Assembly (NCBI GenBank): GCA_964036045.1
Contig: OZ038383.1
Span: 38,177,294-38,241,293 of the forward strand
Direction of reading: 5' to 3'
Source: Eutreptiella sp. 'Long Island Sound 2002'
Taxonomy: Eukaryota; Euglenozoa; Euglenophyceae; Eutreptiales; Eutreptiaceae
DNA: 64,000 bases
Below the pieces are notes generated by a model, which did not search any database, had not been told where the DNA came from, and was given only the letters and a program-made list of their open reading frames with translations. The position numbers were made by a program, and so were the translations under genes. Shown here one piece after another: positions 21,101 through 33,054 of this stretch; within the stretch, counting starts at the first letter, position 1; each line of letters opens with the position of its first letter.

Positions 21101-24000
21101 TCCAGCATGTTACGTCCAGGCAACAGTGATCAGAGTCGGGGATGGGGTCACCCTTTTGTACCCGCCTTTGAGAGATTCGGGGAAAAAGAGAGAGATAGCA
21201 ATAGGGGCGGGATTTCTCGAATCCCGCCCTAGGAAGAGGAAAGAACTAGGAGGCCGGAAGTGGGCGATGAAAGCAGAAACTGGGCGATGATGGCAAATGG
21301 GCGATGATGGCAAACACTGGGTGATGAATGTGGATAGTGGGCGAGGGTTGGGAGAAAGCCGAGAGTAAAGAAAGAAAGGAAAGGGAGAGAAAGCCAGGAA
21401 GTGGGCGATGATAATACAAACTGGGGCCCCCGGTGCAAGGAGCAAGAATTGAGAAAGATGGCGGAGAAAACCAGGCAGCACATAAGAGGAAAAAGGTCAG
21501 AGAAAGAAAGGGGCGGAATTTATCGCAGCCTGCCCTAGGAAGAGCAAAGAAGTAGGAGTCCAGAAGTGGGCGATGAAAGCATTCACTGGGCGATAATAGC
21601 AAAAACAAGGCAATGATAGCAGATCCTGGGGCGTGGCGCAAGGAGCAAGAATTGAGAAAGATGGCCTTGAAAGTAAGGGGCGGGATTTCTCGAATCCCGC
21701 CCTAGCAAGAAGAAAAAACATAGAGCCAGAAAGTAGGCGATGATTGTGGAAAGAGAGGATAAAAGTGGGTGATGAGAGTAGATAGTGGGAGCGGCCCCTT
21801 AGGAGCAAGAATTGAGAAAGACCTAGAAAGCAAGGGGCGGGATTTCTCGAATCCCGCCCTTGGAAGAGGGAAAAAGATGTAGGTTGGAACAGGGTGAGAA
21901 AAAAAGAAAGTAGGCGATGATTGCGGAAAGAGAGCATGAGCGATGAGAGTAGAAAGTGCAGCCGGGCCTCAGGAGCAAGAATTGGGTAAAAAGAGGTAGA
22001 AAGCAAGGGGCGGTATATGTGGGGAAAGAAGGGATGGGCCGGGAAGAAAATTCCCGGCCTGAAGGACCGACCCATCAAGAGGTCAAAACTAGGAGCTTGG
22101 AAGTGGGCGATAAAAGTTGATAGTGCGGGCCTCGCTTTAGGAGCAATTATTGGGAAACAAGCCTAGAAAGCAAGGGGTGGGATTTTCAGGGGAAAGTAGG
22201 GGTGGGCTGGGAATTTCATTCCCAGCCTGAAAGACCAACCGAGCAAGAGGGCAAAAATGAGGAGCATAAAAGTGGACAATGGAAGTTGATAGTGCGAGCC
22301 TGGCTTTAGGAGCAATTATTGGGGGGGAAGGCCTAGAGTGCAAGGGGTGGGATTTTCTAGGGAATGAAGGGATGGACCGGGAAGAAAATTCCCGGCCTGA
22401 AAGACCAACCGAGCAAGAGGGAAAAACTAGGAGCTTGGAAGTGGGCGATTCAAGTAGAAAGTGCCAGCATAGGAACAATTATTGGGGGAAAAGGCGTAGA
22501 AAACAAGGAGGGAATTTTCAGGGGAAAGAAGGGCTGGGCTGGGAATTTCATTGCCAGCCTCAAAGACCGAACCAGCAAGAGGGAAAAACTAGGAGCATAA
22601 AAGGGGGCGATGGAAGTAGATAGCGGTAGCCCCACCCAAGGAGCAATTATTGGGGGGGGAAGGGTAGAAAACAAGGGGTGGGAAGCAATAAGAAGAAGCT
22701 AGCCCGGCCTTAGGAGTAGGATTTGAGGAAAAGGGTGTAGAAAAAAACGGAGGGAATTTTCTGGGGGAAAGTAGAGCTGTGCTGGAAATTTCATTCCCAG
22801 CGTGATAGACCGATCCAGCAAGAGGGAAAAACTAGGGGCATGAAAGTGGGCGATGGAAGTTGATAGTGCGACACCCGCCTTAGGAGCAATTATTGAGAAA
22901 GATGGCCTAGAAAGCAAGGGGCAAGATTTTTCGAAATCCCGCCCTAGGAAGCAATAAGAAGAAGGTAGCCCGGCCTTAGGAGTAGGATTTGAGGAAAAGG
23001 GTGTAGAAAAAAACGGAGGGAATTTTCCGGGGGAAAGAAGGGCTGGGCTGGAAATTTCATTCCCAGCCTCATAGACCGACCCAGCAAGAGGGAAAAACTA
23101 GGGGCATAAAAGTGGGCCATGACAGTGGATAGCGGTGGCCCGGCCTTAGGAGCAAGAAATGAGAAAAATGGCGTAGAAAATCAAGGGGCGCAGAAAAGGA
23201 AAGAGCTGGAGGAAAAAAAAATAGGAGCACAAAAGTGAGCGATGGCAGTTGAAATTGATAGCCCTCCTTAGAAGCATTTATTGAGAAAGGGGGCGGTATT
23301 TCTCAATACCGCCAGAGGAAGGAGTAGAGAGAACTAGGATCCAGGAACCAGGCGATAATAGCATAAACTGGGACCCGTGCCTTAGGAGGAAGAATTGAGA
23401 AAAATGGCCGAGAAAATCAAGAGGGGCAGAAAACGAAAGAGCTAGAGGGAAAAACTAGGAGCACAAAAGTGGGCGACGGAAGTTGAAACTGATGGCCCCC
23501 CTTAGCAGCAATTATTGAGAAAAAACCCGCAGAAAACAAGGGGGCGGTATTTCTCAATACCGCCCTAGGTAGGAGTAGAAAGAAGTAGGATCCGGGAACC
23601 GGGCGGTTATAGCACAAACTGGGAACCCCGCCTTAGGAGCAAGAATTGAGAAAAATGGCCTAGAAAATCAAGCGGGGCAGAAAACCAAAGAGCGAGAGGG
23701 GAAAAGTAGGAGCATAAAAGTGCGCGATGGAAGTTGATATTGCCAGCCCCTTAGGAGGAATTATTGAGAAAGATGGCCCAGAAAGGAAGGGGCGGGATTT
23801 CTCGAATCCCGCCCTAGGAAGCAGTAGATAGAAGTTGGAACCAGAAAGTAGGTGATGATAGTGGATATTGGCCCCTTAGGAGCAATTATTGGGGGGAAAG
23901 GCCAAGAAAAGAAGGGGAGAGCATGGAAGTGGGCGATGTAAGTTGAAACTGACGGCGCCTCTTAGGAGCAAGTATTGAGAAGGAAGGCCCAGAAAGCAAG
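21100..24000. repeat. Tandem repeat array with conserved hairpin, units about 110-170 bp
   Basis: About 18-20 units share TTAGGAGCAA-ATTGAGAAA, GGCCTAGAAAGCAAGGGGCG, a hairpin, CTAGGAGC and AAGTGGGCGATG. The hairpin is perfect in many units: GGGCGGGATT/AATCCCGCCC at 21205-21229, 21678-21702, 21835-21859 and 23790-23814; GGGCGGTATT/AATACCGCCC at 23542-23565 (9 bp of it at 23292-23313); GGCTGGGAAT/ATTCCCAGCC at 22205-22227; GGCCGGGAA/TTCCCGGCC at 22037-22059. Some units are degenerate on one arm. No gene lies inside. Confidence 0.92.
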
Positions 24001-24057
24001 GTGTGGGACCCTTCTCACCCGAATGAAGTTGAGGTTTCCACGAAGACCTCCCCTCTT

Positions 24058-24240
24058 TCAACATTGGCAAGGGGCGTCTAATGCTTTGTGGATTTTTCTT
24101 GATATTGGCCGAAGCTGTTCATACGATTGTTGGAGCTGCTGCATCTGTTTGTGCATAGTGGAGAGTTTAGTTTTGAGGTAGGCCCCTTTGCATACTTTTC
24201 TAAGTTCTCTCGCACCGTGTGCTCTTTCTTCTTTGAGGCT
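24058..24240 (-). CDS. Possible coiled-coil terminal exon
   Basis: Minus-strand frame rich in Lys, Gln, Glu and Leu (LKEERAHGARELRKVCKGAY, then STMHKQMQQLQQSYEQLRPI) ending in TGA. The composition fits an amphipathic helix or coiled coil. The 5' border near 24240 (CTGAG) is not a clear acceptor. It abuts the hairpin array and could be the end of an exon series to the right. Confidence 0.35.
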   Translation of the reverse strand, partial: SLKEERAHGARELRKVCKGAYLKTKLSTMHKQMQQLQQSYEQLRPISRKIHKALDAPCQC

Positions 24241-24599
24241 CAGCAGTTGGTATGGCAAAGAAGATGGCACAAAAGTGAGGTTTGACGACAAAGGAAGAGA
24301 ATTCCAAAAGTATTTGCCCTGAAGGGGTGAAAAGTTGCACCTTGGAGCTCTCGCAAGTAAAGGAGAAGGGGGAACCACCCTCAAGGGGGATGGGGGGAGC
24401 GGGGTCTAAGACCCACCCCAGTTCGTCTCAGACACCCACCCAGACTCCACCCCCTCCCCCCGCATCCACTTAATTGCTTATAAACAATGCCTGGTCAAGT
24501 CTCATTCTCGTGTCACACTGACGTTCGAAACCACAGGTGTGTGGAGGCAGGGGGGAGGGGCAATTTCGTGCCCTCTCTGCATCCCAAACCGTTGATAAA

Positions 24600-24753
24600 A
24601 AAGAGCTTCCACTACGGAAGCTCTCCTGACCTACTAAAATTGATCCCATCTAATTTTGCCATGGCCTTCGAAGAGGGATGTGAAAGAATTGCACTGGCTT
24701 TCACAAGAGTGACACGGTTGTTTGATTCCTTCAAAACCCGTATTGTTCAGGCT
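24600..24753 (+). CDS. Possible plus-strand exon
   Basis: The frame encodes DLLKLIPSNFAMAFEEGCER and IALAFTRVTRLFDSFKTRIV, and meets a donor-like CTCTCA/GTAAGG at about 24759. It looks helical and protein-like. No acceptor or family was established. Confidence 0.32.
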
Positions 24754-24899
24754 CTCAGTAAGGCTACATCATGTGCTTTGTTTCCAATTTATATATGATT
24801 CATATATTCAACTAGCTTATGATATGGCCGAGGATTTGGTGAGATTCACAGTGACTCTAGCGAGCCCCAACCCAAGATCGCTTCTGTTAGAACAGGGAC

Positions 24900-26280
24900 C
24901 ATGATGCCATTACAAGCTATGCTCAACTGACAAGGTTCTCAAGCGGTTGTAGCAACCGACTCTTCACACTGCAAGCGCCTAGTTGTTGATCTAGGAACAA
25001 GTCAACTTCAGGCTCAGGTTGGAACAAGGGGGGAAGGGGGGGAGGGGGGGGGGGGGCAAGGAGTGGCTCGGTAACTGGGCCAAGGAAGCTGCGTCGTCCA
25101 CACATCCCAAGTCTATCTCCCATATTCTCCACTTGGAATGTTGTGTTAAAGCAGGACTTTTGGTAACCTGTAAGAGGAGCCAAGGTGTTAGTTCCAATTG
25201 ACCATGGTGTGTGGATCAACAATTCACACATCGACTGGCAAATATGAATTTTCGCACATGAGCCATACACAGAATGACTCAGTACATGCCAAATGATGAA
25301 ATTCGCATATAAATAAAGGTGTTAACTTTTATTACACTTTCAGATCGTTTGTAGCTGCGGTGCAACAATTTAAGCTGCCTAAAAATGCGCATGTTAAATG
25401 CGATGTGCAAGTTGTTGATGTGACCTAGCTAGTGGTAGTCATTGTGTTCCGTGAATCATTCTTTGTGTTATGATACACTTCTGACAAAGTGGTTAGTTTC
25501 TATTCAATCTTTCATCTATGTTTTCTCAAAGATCTTGTGGTCCAAGTTAGCTTCACAGTAGGGAACTAAGGGTGCCCTCGTTGAGAAACCCTGCTACATC
25601 TATTTCCAGACAAGGAAAATATGAATGAATCGAAAGAGCTCACAACTTGGTGAGATGTTGGGCCCATATCTTTTTGCAATTGAAGCTTGACCATGTTTTC
25701 ATAACTGTCTTCATCTAAATGTAGCTCTGACCTGAATTCAGTGCTACTTTTACACAGTGGATTATCGATCTGTTTACCTGTCACAACCCTTCATGTTTCT
25801 ATTTGAGATTGATCCTCTTGGTGCTTTGTGATCAACTCTGATCCGTTTGTTGGATTTGAACTACACACCTTGGTTTTGATGCACGTGGAAAGACGGAAAA
25901 GTGTGTGGATTGAGCGTGGTATGTGTGTGTAGTGTGAAGTGAGTGCAAGTATGGTGCTAGCGAACATGTGTCTGATCCTACCTAGGGTACCCTATAAAAA
26001 AAAAGGAGGAGCGTCATTCACGACAATTGTTGGAATGAATACCCAGGACACCGGCGACAGAACAGGGACTCAAACCAAAGCCCAAGCCAACTCAATCGCC
26101 GCATCCAACGCCCTTTACCACCCAACACTAACACACATGTGGAAACCTAACCCAATCTAACCCTAACCTCAGACCTAAAAAGCAGAGTAAGTCAGAGACC
26201 TTTCCCTTCTTGCCCTTGATTAACACCACCACCCACAACCCCTAACTATACCACAGGCCCGGCCAATCTTTGCACCTTTC
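24900..26280. other. No firm gene; one possible minus-strand exon at 25647-25777
   Basis: A G13 run sits at 25044-25056. The minus-strand frame at 25647-25777 encodes SELHLDEDSYENMVKLQLQK and may be an exon, though its upstream border (CAG/GTAAAC) looks more like a donor. A short CCTAACCC-like string near 26143-26170 is not a telomere array. Confidence 0.3.
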
Positions 26281-26294
26281 TACCGTTCCCTGCT

Positions 26295-26537
26295 GAGTAG
26301 AAATGCCGGTTGGTGGTACTAGGTGACCACGGGTCCTACACGCCAATGCACATGTTGATTCCCCCGCTCATGCAAAACAGCTTCCGCGGCAAGGTGCTAG
26401 ACAAGCGGTGTATGATGCACAATGTTGTCAGTCACGAAGTCTTGCACGAGGCAATATTAGTGGCGGCCCAAGCCAAGAACAAGCTGGCCAAAGCGCTCCA
26501 GTGGGAGGGGTTCATTGTTGCGCTCCAATGCCTTTAA
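26295..26537 (+). CDS. Protein-like remnant, possibly element-encoded
   Basis: The plus-strand frame encodes VVLGDHGSYTPMHMLIPPLM, QNSFRGKVLDKRCMMHNVVS and AAQAKNKLAKALQWEGFIVA, ending in TAA. An adjacent frame just upstream (RPIFAPFYRSLLSRNAGWWY) is also protein-like, so the original reading frame is probably broken around 26300. The Lys-rich C-terminal helix suggests a nucleic-acid-binding element protein, but the family is unknown. Confidence 0.4.
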
Positions 26538-27139
26538 CATGCAGCTAACCCCACATGGTGATTTGCTACTAACTTGCAATCTCGGAGCGGTGGTCCAGGC
26601 CTGCCACATGGCCCCGCAGGTAAGCTAGCCCCTAATCCCACTGATCAAGGGGCGGCACCACCCGCAGTGGTGAGGGCGATGGGGGGGGCTAGGGTAGCCC
26701 ATAGCGCGGCTCCCGTAGATAGTACGCCAGGTAGGCCGCTTGCAAGTGGACCTGGAGCAGCGGCTGGTGGGGCGTATAGGGGCTATGAGTATACCGGGGC
26801 GTCGCCCCAGCATAGCCTACGGACCCCGCAGGGTGCGGCACTAGAGGGCCTCCCGCGATGGGAGGGCGATGTGCATAAGCGGTGGTGGGCGCTGTAGGGA
26901 ACATGTTGTGTCACTCGGCCGCAAAACGAGAGCGGGGACGCGTTGTGAGCAGTTTATGCATGGGCACTGCAATCACTAATCACCGGGTCCTCCAGTGCTA
27001 AGGCGCCGGCTCCTGCCCCAGCTCTCGCGTGGGTGGCCTTCGGCGGCCAACCTTGAGGGTCCGCGCAACGGTATGCTTATCGCGCTACGGCCCTCCACAC
27101 GGCACGGCTGCGGCTGGCAGAGCACCAACGGGCGGAAAT
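26538..27139. other. GC-rich sequence without recognised feature
   Basis: Both strands have open frames from base composition. No protein family, RNA or repeat unit was recognised. Confidence 0.3.
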
Positions 27140-28860
27140 CGGGGCATCCGCAATTTCAAGGGGGGGGGGGGGGCTTGGTACCCAAGGAGGGCTTGCGGGG
27201 GAAGGCAGCTCCCAACGGCCCGGGCTCACTAGCCTGAGGGGACGGGGAGTCCAGCTCGGGCGGCGGTCGGTGCTCAAGAAAGGCATGCGGGGGATAGCAG
27301 CTCCCAGCGGCCCGGGGGTACCAGCGTGAGGGGACGGGGAATCCTGCCCAGGCGGCGGTCGGTGCTCTAGGAGGGTCTGTGGGGGACAGCAGCCCCCATC
27401 CTGAGGGGACGGGCAGTCCTGATAGTAGCTCCCAGCGGCCCGGGCTCACCAGCCTAGGAGAACGGGGAGTCCTGCCCACGCGGTGGTCGGTGCTCAAGAA
27501 GGGCCCGCGGGGGCTAGCAGTTCCCAACGGACCGTGCCCACCAGCCTAGGGGGACGGGGAGGCTTGCCCTGGCGTTGGTCGGTGCTCAAGTAGGGCCTGC
27601 GGGGGATGGCAGTCCCCAATGGCCCAAGAGCACCACCCTGAGGGGACGGGGAGTCCTGCCCAGGCAGCGGTCGGTTCTCAAGGAGGGGGCACGGGGGGTA
27701 GCAATTCGCAACGGCCTGGGCTGACCAACCTAGGGGAAACAGAGAGTCCATCCCAGGTGGTGGTTTGTGCTCAAGGAGGGCTTGCGGGGGCTAGCACTCC
27801 CCAACGGCCCGTGGTCACTAGCCTGGGGGGACGGGAAGTCCTATCCAGGCGGCATTCGGTGCTCAAGGAGGGCGTGTGGGGGATAGCAGCTCCCGACGGC
27901 CCGGGCTTGCCATTCTGAGGGGACGGGGAGTCGTGCCCAGGCGGCGGTTGGTGCTCAAGGAGGGCTTGCGGCGGGTAGCAGCTCCCAACGGCCCAAGATC
28001 ACCAGCCTGGGGGGGACGGGGAGTCCTGCCCAGGCGGGTGTCGCTGCTCAAGAAGGGCCCGCGGGGAGTAGCAGTTCCCTACGGCCCGGGCTGACAAGCC
28101 TACGGGGACGGGGGATCCTGCACAGGTAGTGGTCGGTTCTCAAGGAGGGCCTGCGGGAGATAGCGGTTCCCAACAGCCCAGGCTCACCAGCCCGGGGGGA
28201 TGGGGGACTCCTGCCCAGGCGTCGGTCGGTGCTCAGGGAGGGCATCCGGGGGGTATCGGTTCCCAACGGCCCGGGCTCAGAAACCCGGGGGGACGGGGAC
28301 TCTTGCCAAGGCGGTGGTCGGGGCTCGAGGAGGGCAAGCGGGGGGTAGCAGTTCTCAACGGCCCGGGTTCCCAGCCTTGGAGGACGGGAAATCCTGCCAA
28401 GGCACTGGTCGGTGCTCGAGGAGGGCCTGCGGGCGGTAGCAGTTCTCAACGGCCCGGGCTCACCAGCCTGGAGGGACGGGGAACCCTGCCAAGGCGGTGG
28501 TCGAAGCTCAAGCAGGGCATGCAGGGGCTGGCAATTTCCAACGGCCTGGGCTCACCAGCCTGGGGTGATTGAGAGGTACTCCCACGCAGATGTCGGTGCT
28601 TAAGGAGGGCCCACGGGGGCTAGCAGATCCCAACTGCCGACGCTCACGAGCCTGGGGGGATGGGGGGTCCTGCCCAGGTGGTGGTCGGTTCTCAAGGGGG
28701 GCCTGCGGGGGATAGCAGTTCCCAACGGCCCGGGCTCACGAGCCTGGAGGGGCGGGGAGTCTTGCCCAGGCGGTGGTCGGTGCTCAAGGAGGGTATGCAG
28801 GGGGTTGCAGTTCCCAACGGCCCGGGCTCACCATTGGGGATCTCCCTGGGGGATCGGGGG
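27140..28860. repeat. GC-rich minisatellite, unit about 92 bp, about 18 copies
   Basis: Units contain GGGACGGGGAGTCCTGCCCA, GGCGGTCGGTGCTCAAGGAG, GGCCTGCGGGGGATAGCAG and TCCCAACGGCCCGGGCTCAC. Starts fall near 27241, 27335, 27462, 27553, 27644, 27736, 27828, 27920 and onward at about 92-bp steps, with one shortened unit near 27410. As 92 is not a multiple of three the translation changes from unit to unit, so the open frames are not genes. A G14 run starts the array (27160-27173). Confidence 0.93.
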
Positions 28861-29870
28861 CTGTTACCCCTCTTGGACACCCTCCCTACTATGGGCGCCG
28901 GGGTGGTGGCCGGGGGCCTTATACCTTACCTATACTCGAAGGATGCTGTGTTACGTGACCTTGGGGCGTCTAGCCGGACGGGGGGTACAAATCAATATAT
29001 CCCAACAAACCCGTATCAACCGATTCTCTCTTCCTTGTCAGATCCATTGTTGTGCCGCGCAAGGGCGGCGTGGCCTCAAACCGCTCACCACCGGGGCCAC
29101 ACCGCGCATTCCGGGCGATTTGAGGGGGCCCTCCGACCCTTTACCGGAGGGTTCCGCCTTGCATAGGGCACGACCCACAAGCATGGGAGGGTTCCGCCCG
29201 TCATGGGGCACCACCCACAAGTTCTGTTGGCTGGGGTGAGGGGGTTCACGGCAGCGCAAGGTGGGTGCACATCGCCCCAGCGCACTGGCGCTGTATCATT
29301 GGGCTCTGGCTCCATCCACGGTCGCGCGAGGGGGGGGGGGGTTGTTCAGGGCGAGGGGGGAGGTCCTACCAGGCCGTCCCACCGCTCCCTCTCGCTTTGC
29401 GGGTCCCCTCGCTCTCCACATGACCCGCTTCCCCTTGGCCCCCTTCCCTGCTAACCTCTAGACGGACCTCGCCACTGGCAAAGCCCCACTGAGGGGGGCC
29501 TCGTTGCCGCGGTCGGATCGGGCCCGGGGAGGCAGATTCTTGTCCCGGCCCCTGCTGGTGTCCCTCCTGCGGAGTAGGGGTAGAGGGAGAGGGGGTGCAC
29601 GGGGTGGAATGTGTTGAGGCAGCGTCGTGAGAGCTGTTATGCGCGGGGGGGGCAGGTCGACCCCTCTGTTCCATGACCCCTTCCCCACCGTACCGTTACC
29701 CCGCTCTTCACCTCGCTGTGGCCCCCTCATGCTGCCCTATGCCCCTGCCTCCCTTGCACACACCTGGCCGCGGCGGTGCCGGCGAATCCCCACTGTTGGG
29801 GGGCCTCCGCGCCATTCGCCTCGCCGCCTATGGGGACGGCCCTTGCCACGCGCTCGAACACAAGGGTTGT
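28861..29870. other. GC-rich region without recognised gene
   Basis: Open frames occur on both strands because of base composition (few AT-rich stop codons). A short local duplication GAGGGTTCCGCC / GGGCACGACCCACAAG occurs at about 29145-29220. Nothing else recognised. Confidence 0.35.
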
Positions 29871-30190
29871 TCCGGCCAAATGGTTCCAGTGTTCCAACAA
29901 AAAAGGCCGGAACAAAAAAAGTTCAACGTTCATTTACCCTCCAACCGAGCACACCCAAACATGCTACGAAAATATGTTGTTTGTTAGCCTAGGGGCACCC
30001 CGCTGGTACTTTCAGATTTGTCGTATTCCATGTTGTGATGCGAAAAATACTTGCATTTAAAAACAGTTTTTGCTGGAACACCACCGGAACACCGCCCGAA
30101 CAAGTTACCGGGACACCACTGGAACACGCAAGGGAGACAAAGACGAAAGGGCGGATAAAGGTTAAGTGGAAAATACATTGTAGGTCGAGG
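29871..30190. mobile_element. TTCCGG-end element, copy A of a direct-repeat pair
   Basis: It starts GGTTGTTCCGGCCAAATGGT and ends with several GGAACACCACCGGAACA-type motifs, so the ends are inverted relative to each other. The middle (TGGTACTTTCAGATTTGTCG, GCGAAAAATA, CAAAAACAG-like) and the right flank (ACATTGTAGGTC) are shared with 33488-33830 at about 80% identity, in the same orientation. It is a short non-autonomous element with no coding capacity. Confidence 0.65.
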
Positions 30191-30918
30191 TGCCAATGCC
30201 GGCGCATGGGGTTGGTCTCTATGCGGGTCCTTCGTCCGGTAGTGTTTGTGCTCGTGGGGCCAAAGAGCACTATAGAACGTGTCCCACCCGCCCGAATACC
30301 CCCCCTTCCTCAATCTCTAACCACTACACCGTCACCCTACAACCCTACCCCCAAACCTTTGCGCCTCCCCCTCACATACGTACACACAAAGACAATAATA
30401 AAGGCACCTCCCCACACCCATCCCCTCCCACACACATCCCTCCTTCCTCCTTCCTCTATCCTCCCCATCCGGTAGCGGTTAAGGTTAGGGTGGGTATGCC
30501 CTTTTTTCGCAGGTTCCTTATATGTGTTATGTGCGTGTCCTTCGTTGCATACAACAAGTATGAAGAGTACTTAAACTGTCTGCCGCTATGTTGCCCTTCA
30601 CCCTCTTCTTGCGTGGTGGTGTGTGTGGTGGGTGTGTAAGTGGGTCAGTGGATTGGTTGGTTGGTGTATTGTGTTGTCTTTGGGTGTGAGCTATGTGTTT
30701 ATGTGTATGTGTGTGTGTGTGTGTCTTTTTTCTTGCCCAAATCAATCCCCCCCAGCAGCCCCCTCCCTTCCCCACCCATTCCGCGCTTCCTCACTGTGCT
30801 CCCACCGCTAGGGTGGCTATGTTGTGCTCTATTGTGCAATGATGTTTTGCTTGTGTTGTATTGTGGTGTGGTGTGTGGCAGTGTGTTGTGTTGCTAGTGC
30901 CACCCAGGGTTATCTGAT
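30191..30918. other. CA/GT-rich low-complexity sequence
   Basis: C-rich on the plus strand to about 30470, then GT-rich with a GT microsatellite near 30705-30722. No gene was recognised. Confidence 0.4.
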
Positions 30919-32325
30919 GTGGGCGGTGCGCACTGGGCCTTGGGCTGTGGGCTGTGCTTGCTGAAGTGTGGTCTACGGTCTCTGGTATGTGGTTGGTGGG
31001 CTCTCCTCTGTGGTCTGTGGTCTGTGCCGTGTGGTCTGTGGTCTGTGGATTTTGGTCAATGGTTGGTGGTGTGTGGTCTATGCTCTATGGTCTTTCTCTG
31101 GTCTGTGGTCCGTGGTCTGTGGTTTGTGGCCCATGGTTGATGGTCTGTGGTCGCTGGTCTGTGGTCTGTGGTCTCTGCTATGTGGTTGGTGGTACACACC
31201 TTTGATGGTTGTTCCGGTGACGTTCAGATAACTTGTTCTGGCGACGTTCTGGCACCGGTCTGGCGCTTTTTGGGTTCCAAAGTGGAATGTCGCCAGAACA
31301 ACTCATAAGAACGCCGCCGGAACATATTCTTGGGGAGTACGCCAAACACCTTTTCTCGCCCCAGTGGCCCTTATCATTAGAGGGAAAGTGGTCTGTGGTT
31401 TTTTTTTGGTGGTCTTTGGTTGGTGGTCTGTGGTCGGAGATCTGTGGTTGGTCGTCTGTGGTCAGTGGTCAGTGGTTTGTGGTCTATGGTTGGTGGTCTT
31501 TGGTGTGTGGCCGGTGGTGTGTGGTGTGTGGCCACGGGGCTGTGGTTTGTGGTTGGTGGTCTGTGGTTTGTAGTTTGTGGGCTGTGGTTGGTGGTTCGTG
31601 GTCTGTCATTTGTGCTTGGTTGTCTGTGGTCTTTGGTCCATGGTGTGTGCCTCGTGGTCTGTGGTTGGTGGTCAGTGGTCTGTGGTCTCTGGTCTGTGGT
31701 CTGTGGTTGGTGGTTTGTGGTTGGTGGTCTGTGATTGGTGGTCATTGGTCACTGGCCAATGGTCAGTGGTATGTGGTATGTGATTGGTGGTCTGTGGTTG
31801 GTGGTCTGTGGGTTGTGGTCTGTGGCTTGTGGTGTACGGTTGGTGATATGTGGTTTGTGGTATGTTGCTGGTGGTCTGTGGTCTGTGGTGTGTGGCCCGT
31901 GGTCTATGGTCTTTGGAGTGTTGCACTGTGGCTGGTGGTCTGTGGCTGGTGGTACGTGGTTGGTGGTCTGTGGTTGCTGGGCAGTGGTCTGTGGTCTCTG
32001 GTCGGCGGTCTGTGATCGTAGGCAGGTGGTTTGTGGTCTTTGGCCGGTGGTCTGTGGATGGTGGTTAGTGGTCAATGGCCAGTGGTCTTTGGGTTGTGCT
32101 CTCTAGCTGGTGGTCTATGGTATGTGGTCTGTGGTTTGTGGCCGCTGGTCTGTGGTTGGTGGTATGTGGTTGGTGCTTTGTTGTTGGTGGTCTGTGGTTT
32201 GTGGTTTGTGGTCTGTGCAGTGTTGCTATGTGGCTGGTGCTCTGTGGTTGGTGGCCTGAGGTCCCTGGTTCGTAGTTTTTGGTCTGTGGTTGGTAGTCTC
32301 TGGTTGGTGGTGTGTGGGATATTGT
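30919..32325. repeat. GTGGTCTGTGGTTGGTG array, left arm of a large inverted repeat
   Basis: About 1.4 kb of GTGGTCTGTGGT / GGTTGGTGGTC words, strongly G/T on the plus strand. The complementary words (CCACAGACCACCAACCACAG) fill 32478-32965. A TTCCGG hairpin at 31205-31345 interrupts it. The translated VVCGLWSVVGGLW-type frames are artefacts. Confidence 0.95.
31205..31345. mobile_element. TTCCGG hairpin element inside the array
   Basis: GTTCCGGTGACGTTC and CTTGTTCTGGCGACGTTC on the left face AATGTCGCCAGAACAA and ACGCCGCCGGAACA on the right. About 140 bp forming a foldback with no coding capacity. Confidence 0.65.
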
Positions 32326-32329
32326 CGGC

Positions 32330-32472
32330 GTGTCCCGCCCACAATTTGTTCCGGCGACGTTCCGGCAACTTGTTCCGGCGACGTTCCAGCGGTGTTCTAG
32401 TGGCCGCCGGAACGCCGCTAGAAACACCACCGGAACAAGTTACCGGAACATCGCCGGAACAGTTATTTTTTG
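32330..32472. mobile_element. TTCCGG hairpin element at the centre of the inverted array
   Basis: CTTGTTCCGGCGACGTTCCA and GCGGTGTTCTAG are followed by GGCCGCCGGAACGCCGCTAG and ACCACCGGAACAAG, giving a strong foldback with a short centre near 32400. It separates the GTGGTCTGTGG arm from the ACCACAGACC arm, so the switch of strand occurs exactly across this element. Confidence 0.75.
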
Positions 32473-32477
32473 CGTTA

Positions 32478-32965
32478 CCAACCACAAACCACCAGCCACA
32501 GACCATCAATCACAGACCACCAACCATAGACTATAGACCATGAACCACAGACCAAAGACTACGGACCACAAAGCACCAACCATAGACCAAAGACCAAAGA
32601 CAAAAGACCACACACCACGGACCACTGACCAAAGACCAGAGACCACAAACCACAAACCATGGACCAGAGACCACCAACCACAGACAACACACCACAGACC
32701 ACAGACCACAGACCACGGACCACGGACCACAAACCACAGACCACAGACCATCCACCATAGACCACAGGCCACGGAGACCACCAGCCACGGACCATCAACC
32801 ACAGACCACTCAGCATAGACCAAAGACCACGGACCACAAACCAAAGACCACGGAGCACAGACCACTAACCAGAGACCACAGGCCACAGACCACATACCAC
32901 ACACCAAAGACCACGGACCAAAGACCAAAGACCTAAAACAACAGACCACCAACCAAGTGACTATC
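32478..32965. repeat. ACCACAGACCACCAACC array, right arm of the inverted repeat
   Basis: About 490 bp of CCACAGACCA words complementary to the left arm, strongly A/C on the plus strand. The frames inside are artefacts. Confidence 0.93.
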
Positions 32966-33054
32966 CTAGCCACTTACCAATGCACCAACACACCAACCAC
33001 ACTACCACACATCACGAGAGGGGTGTACTAGAGGGATGTACTAAATAAGAAAAT

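Noticed and set aside
26143-26170. Possible telomere repeat (CCTAACCC-like words)
   Set aside because: Only two or three irregular words, not an array.
27140-28860. Frames of up to 147 codons on both strands
   Set aside because: They lie in the 92-bp GC-rich minisatellite; the period is not a multiple of three and the frames only reflect scarcity of stops.
30919-32965. Long frames of VVCGLWSVVGGLW or TTNHRPQTTDHRP type
   Set aside because: They are translations of the GTGGTCTGTGG array on either strand, open in most frames because the repeat lacks stops.
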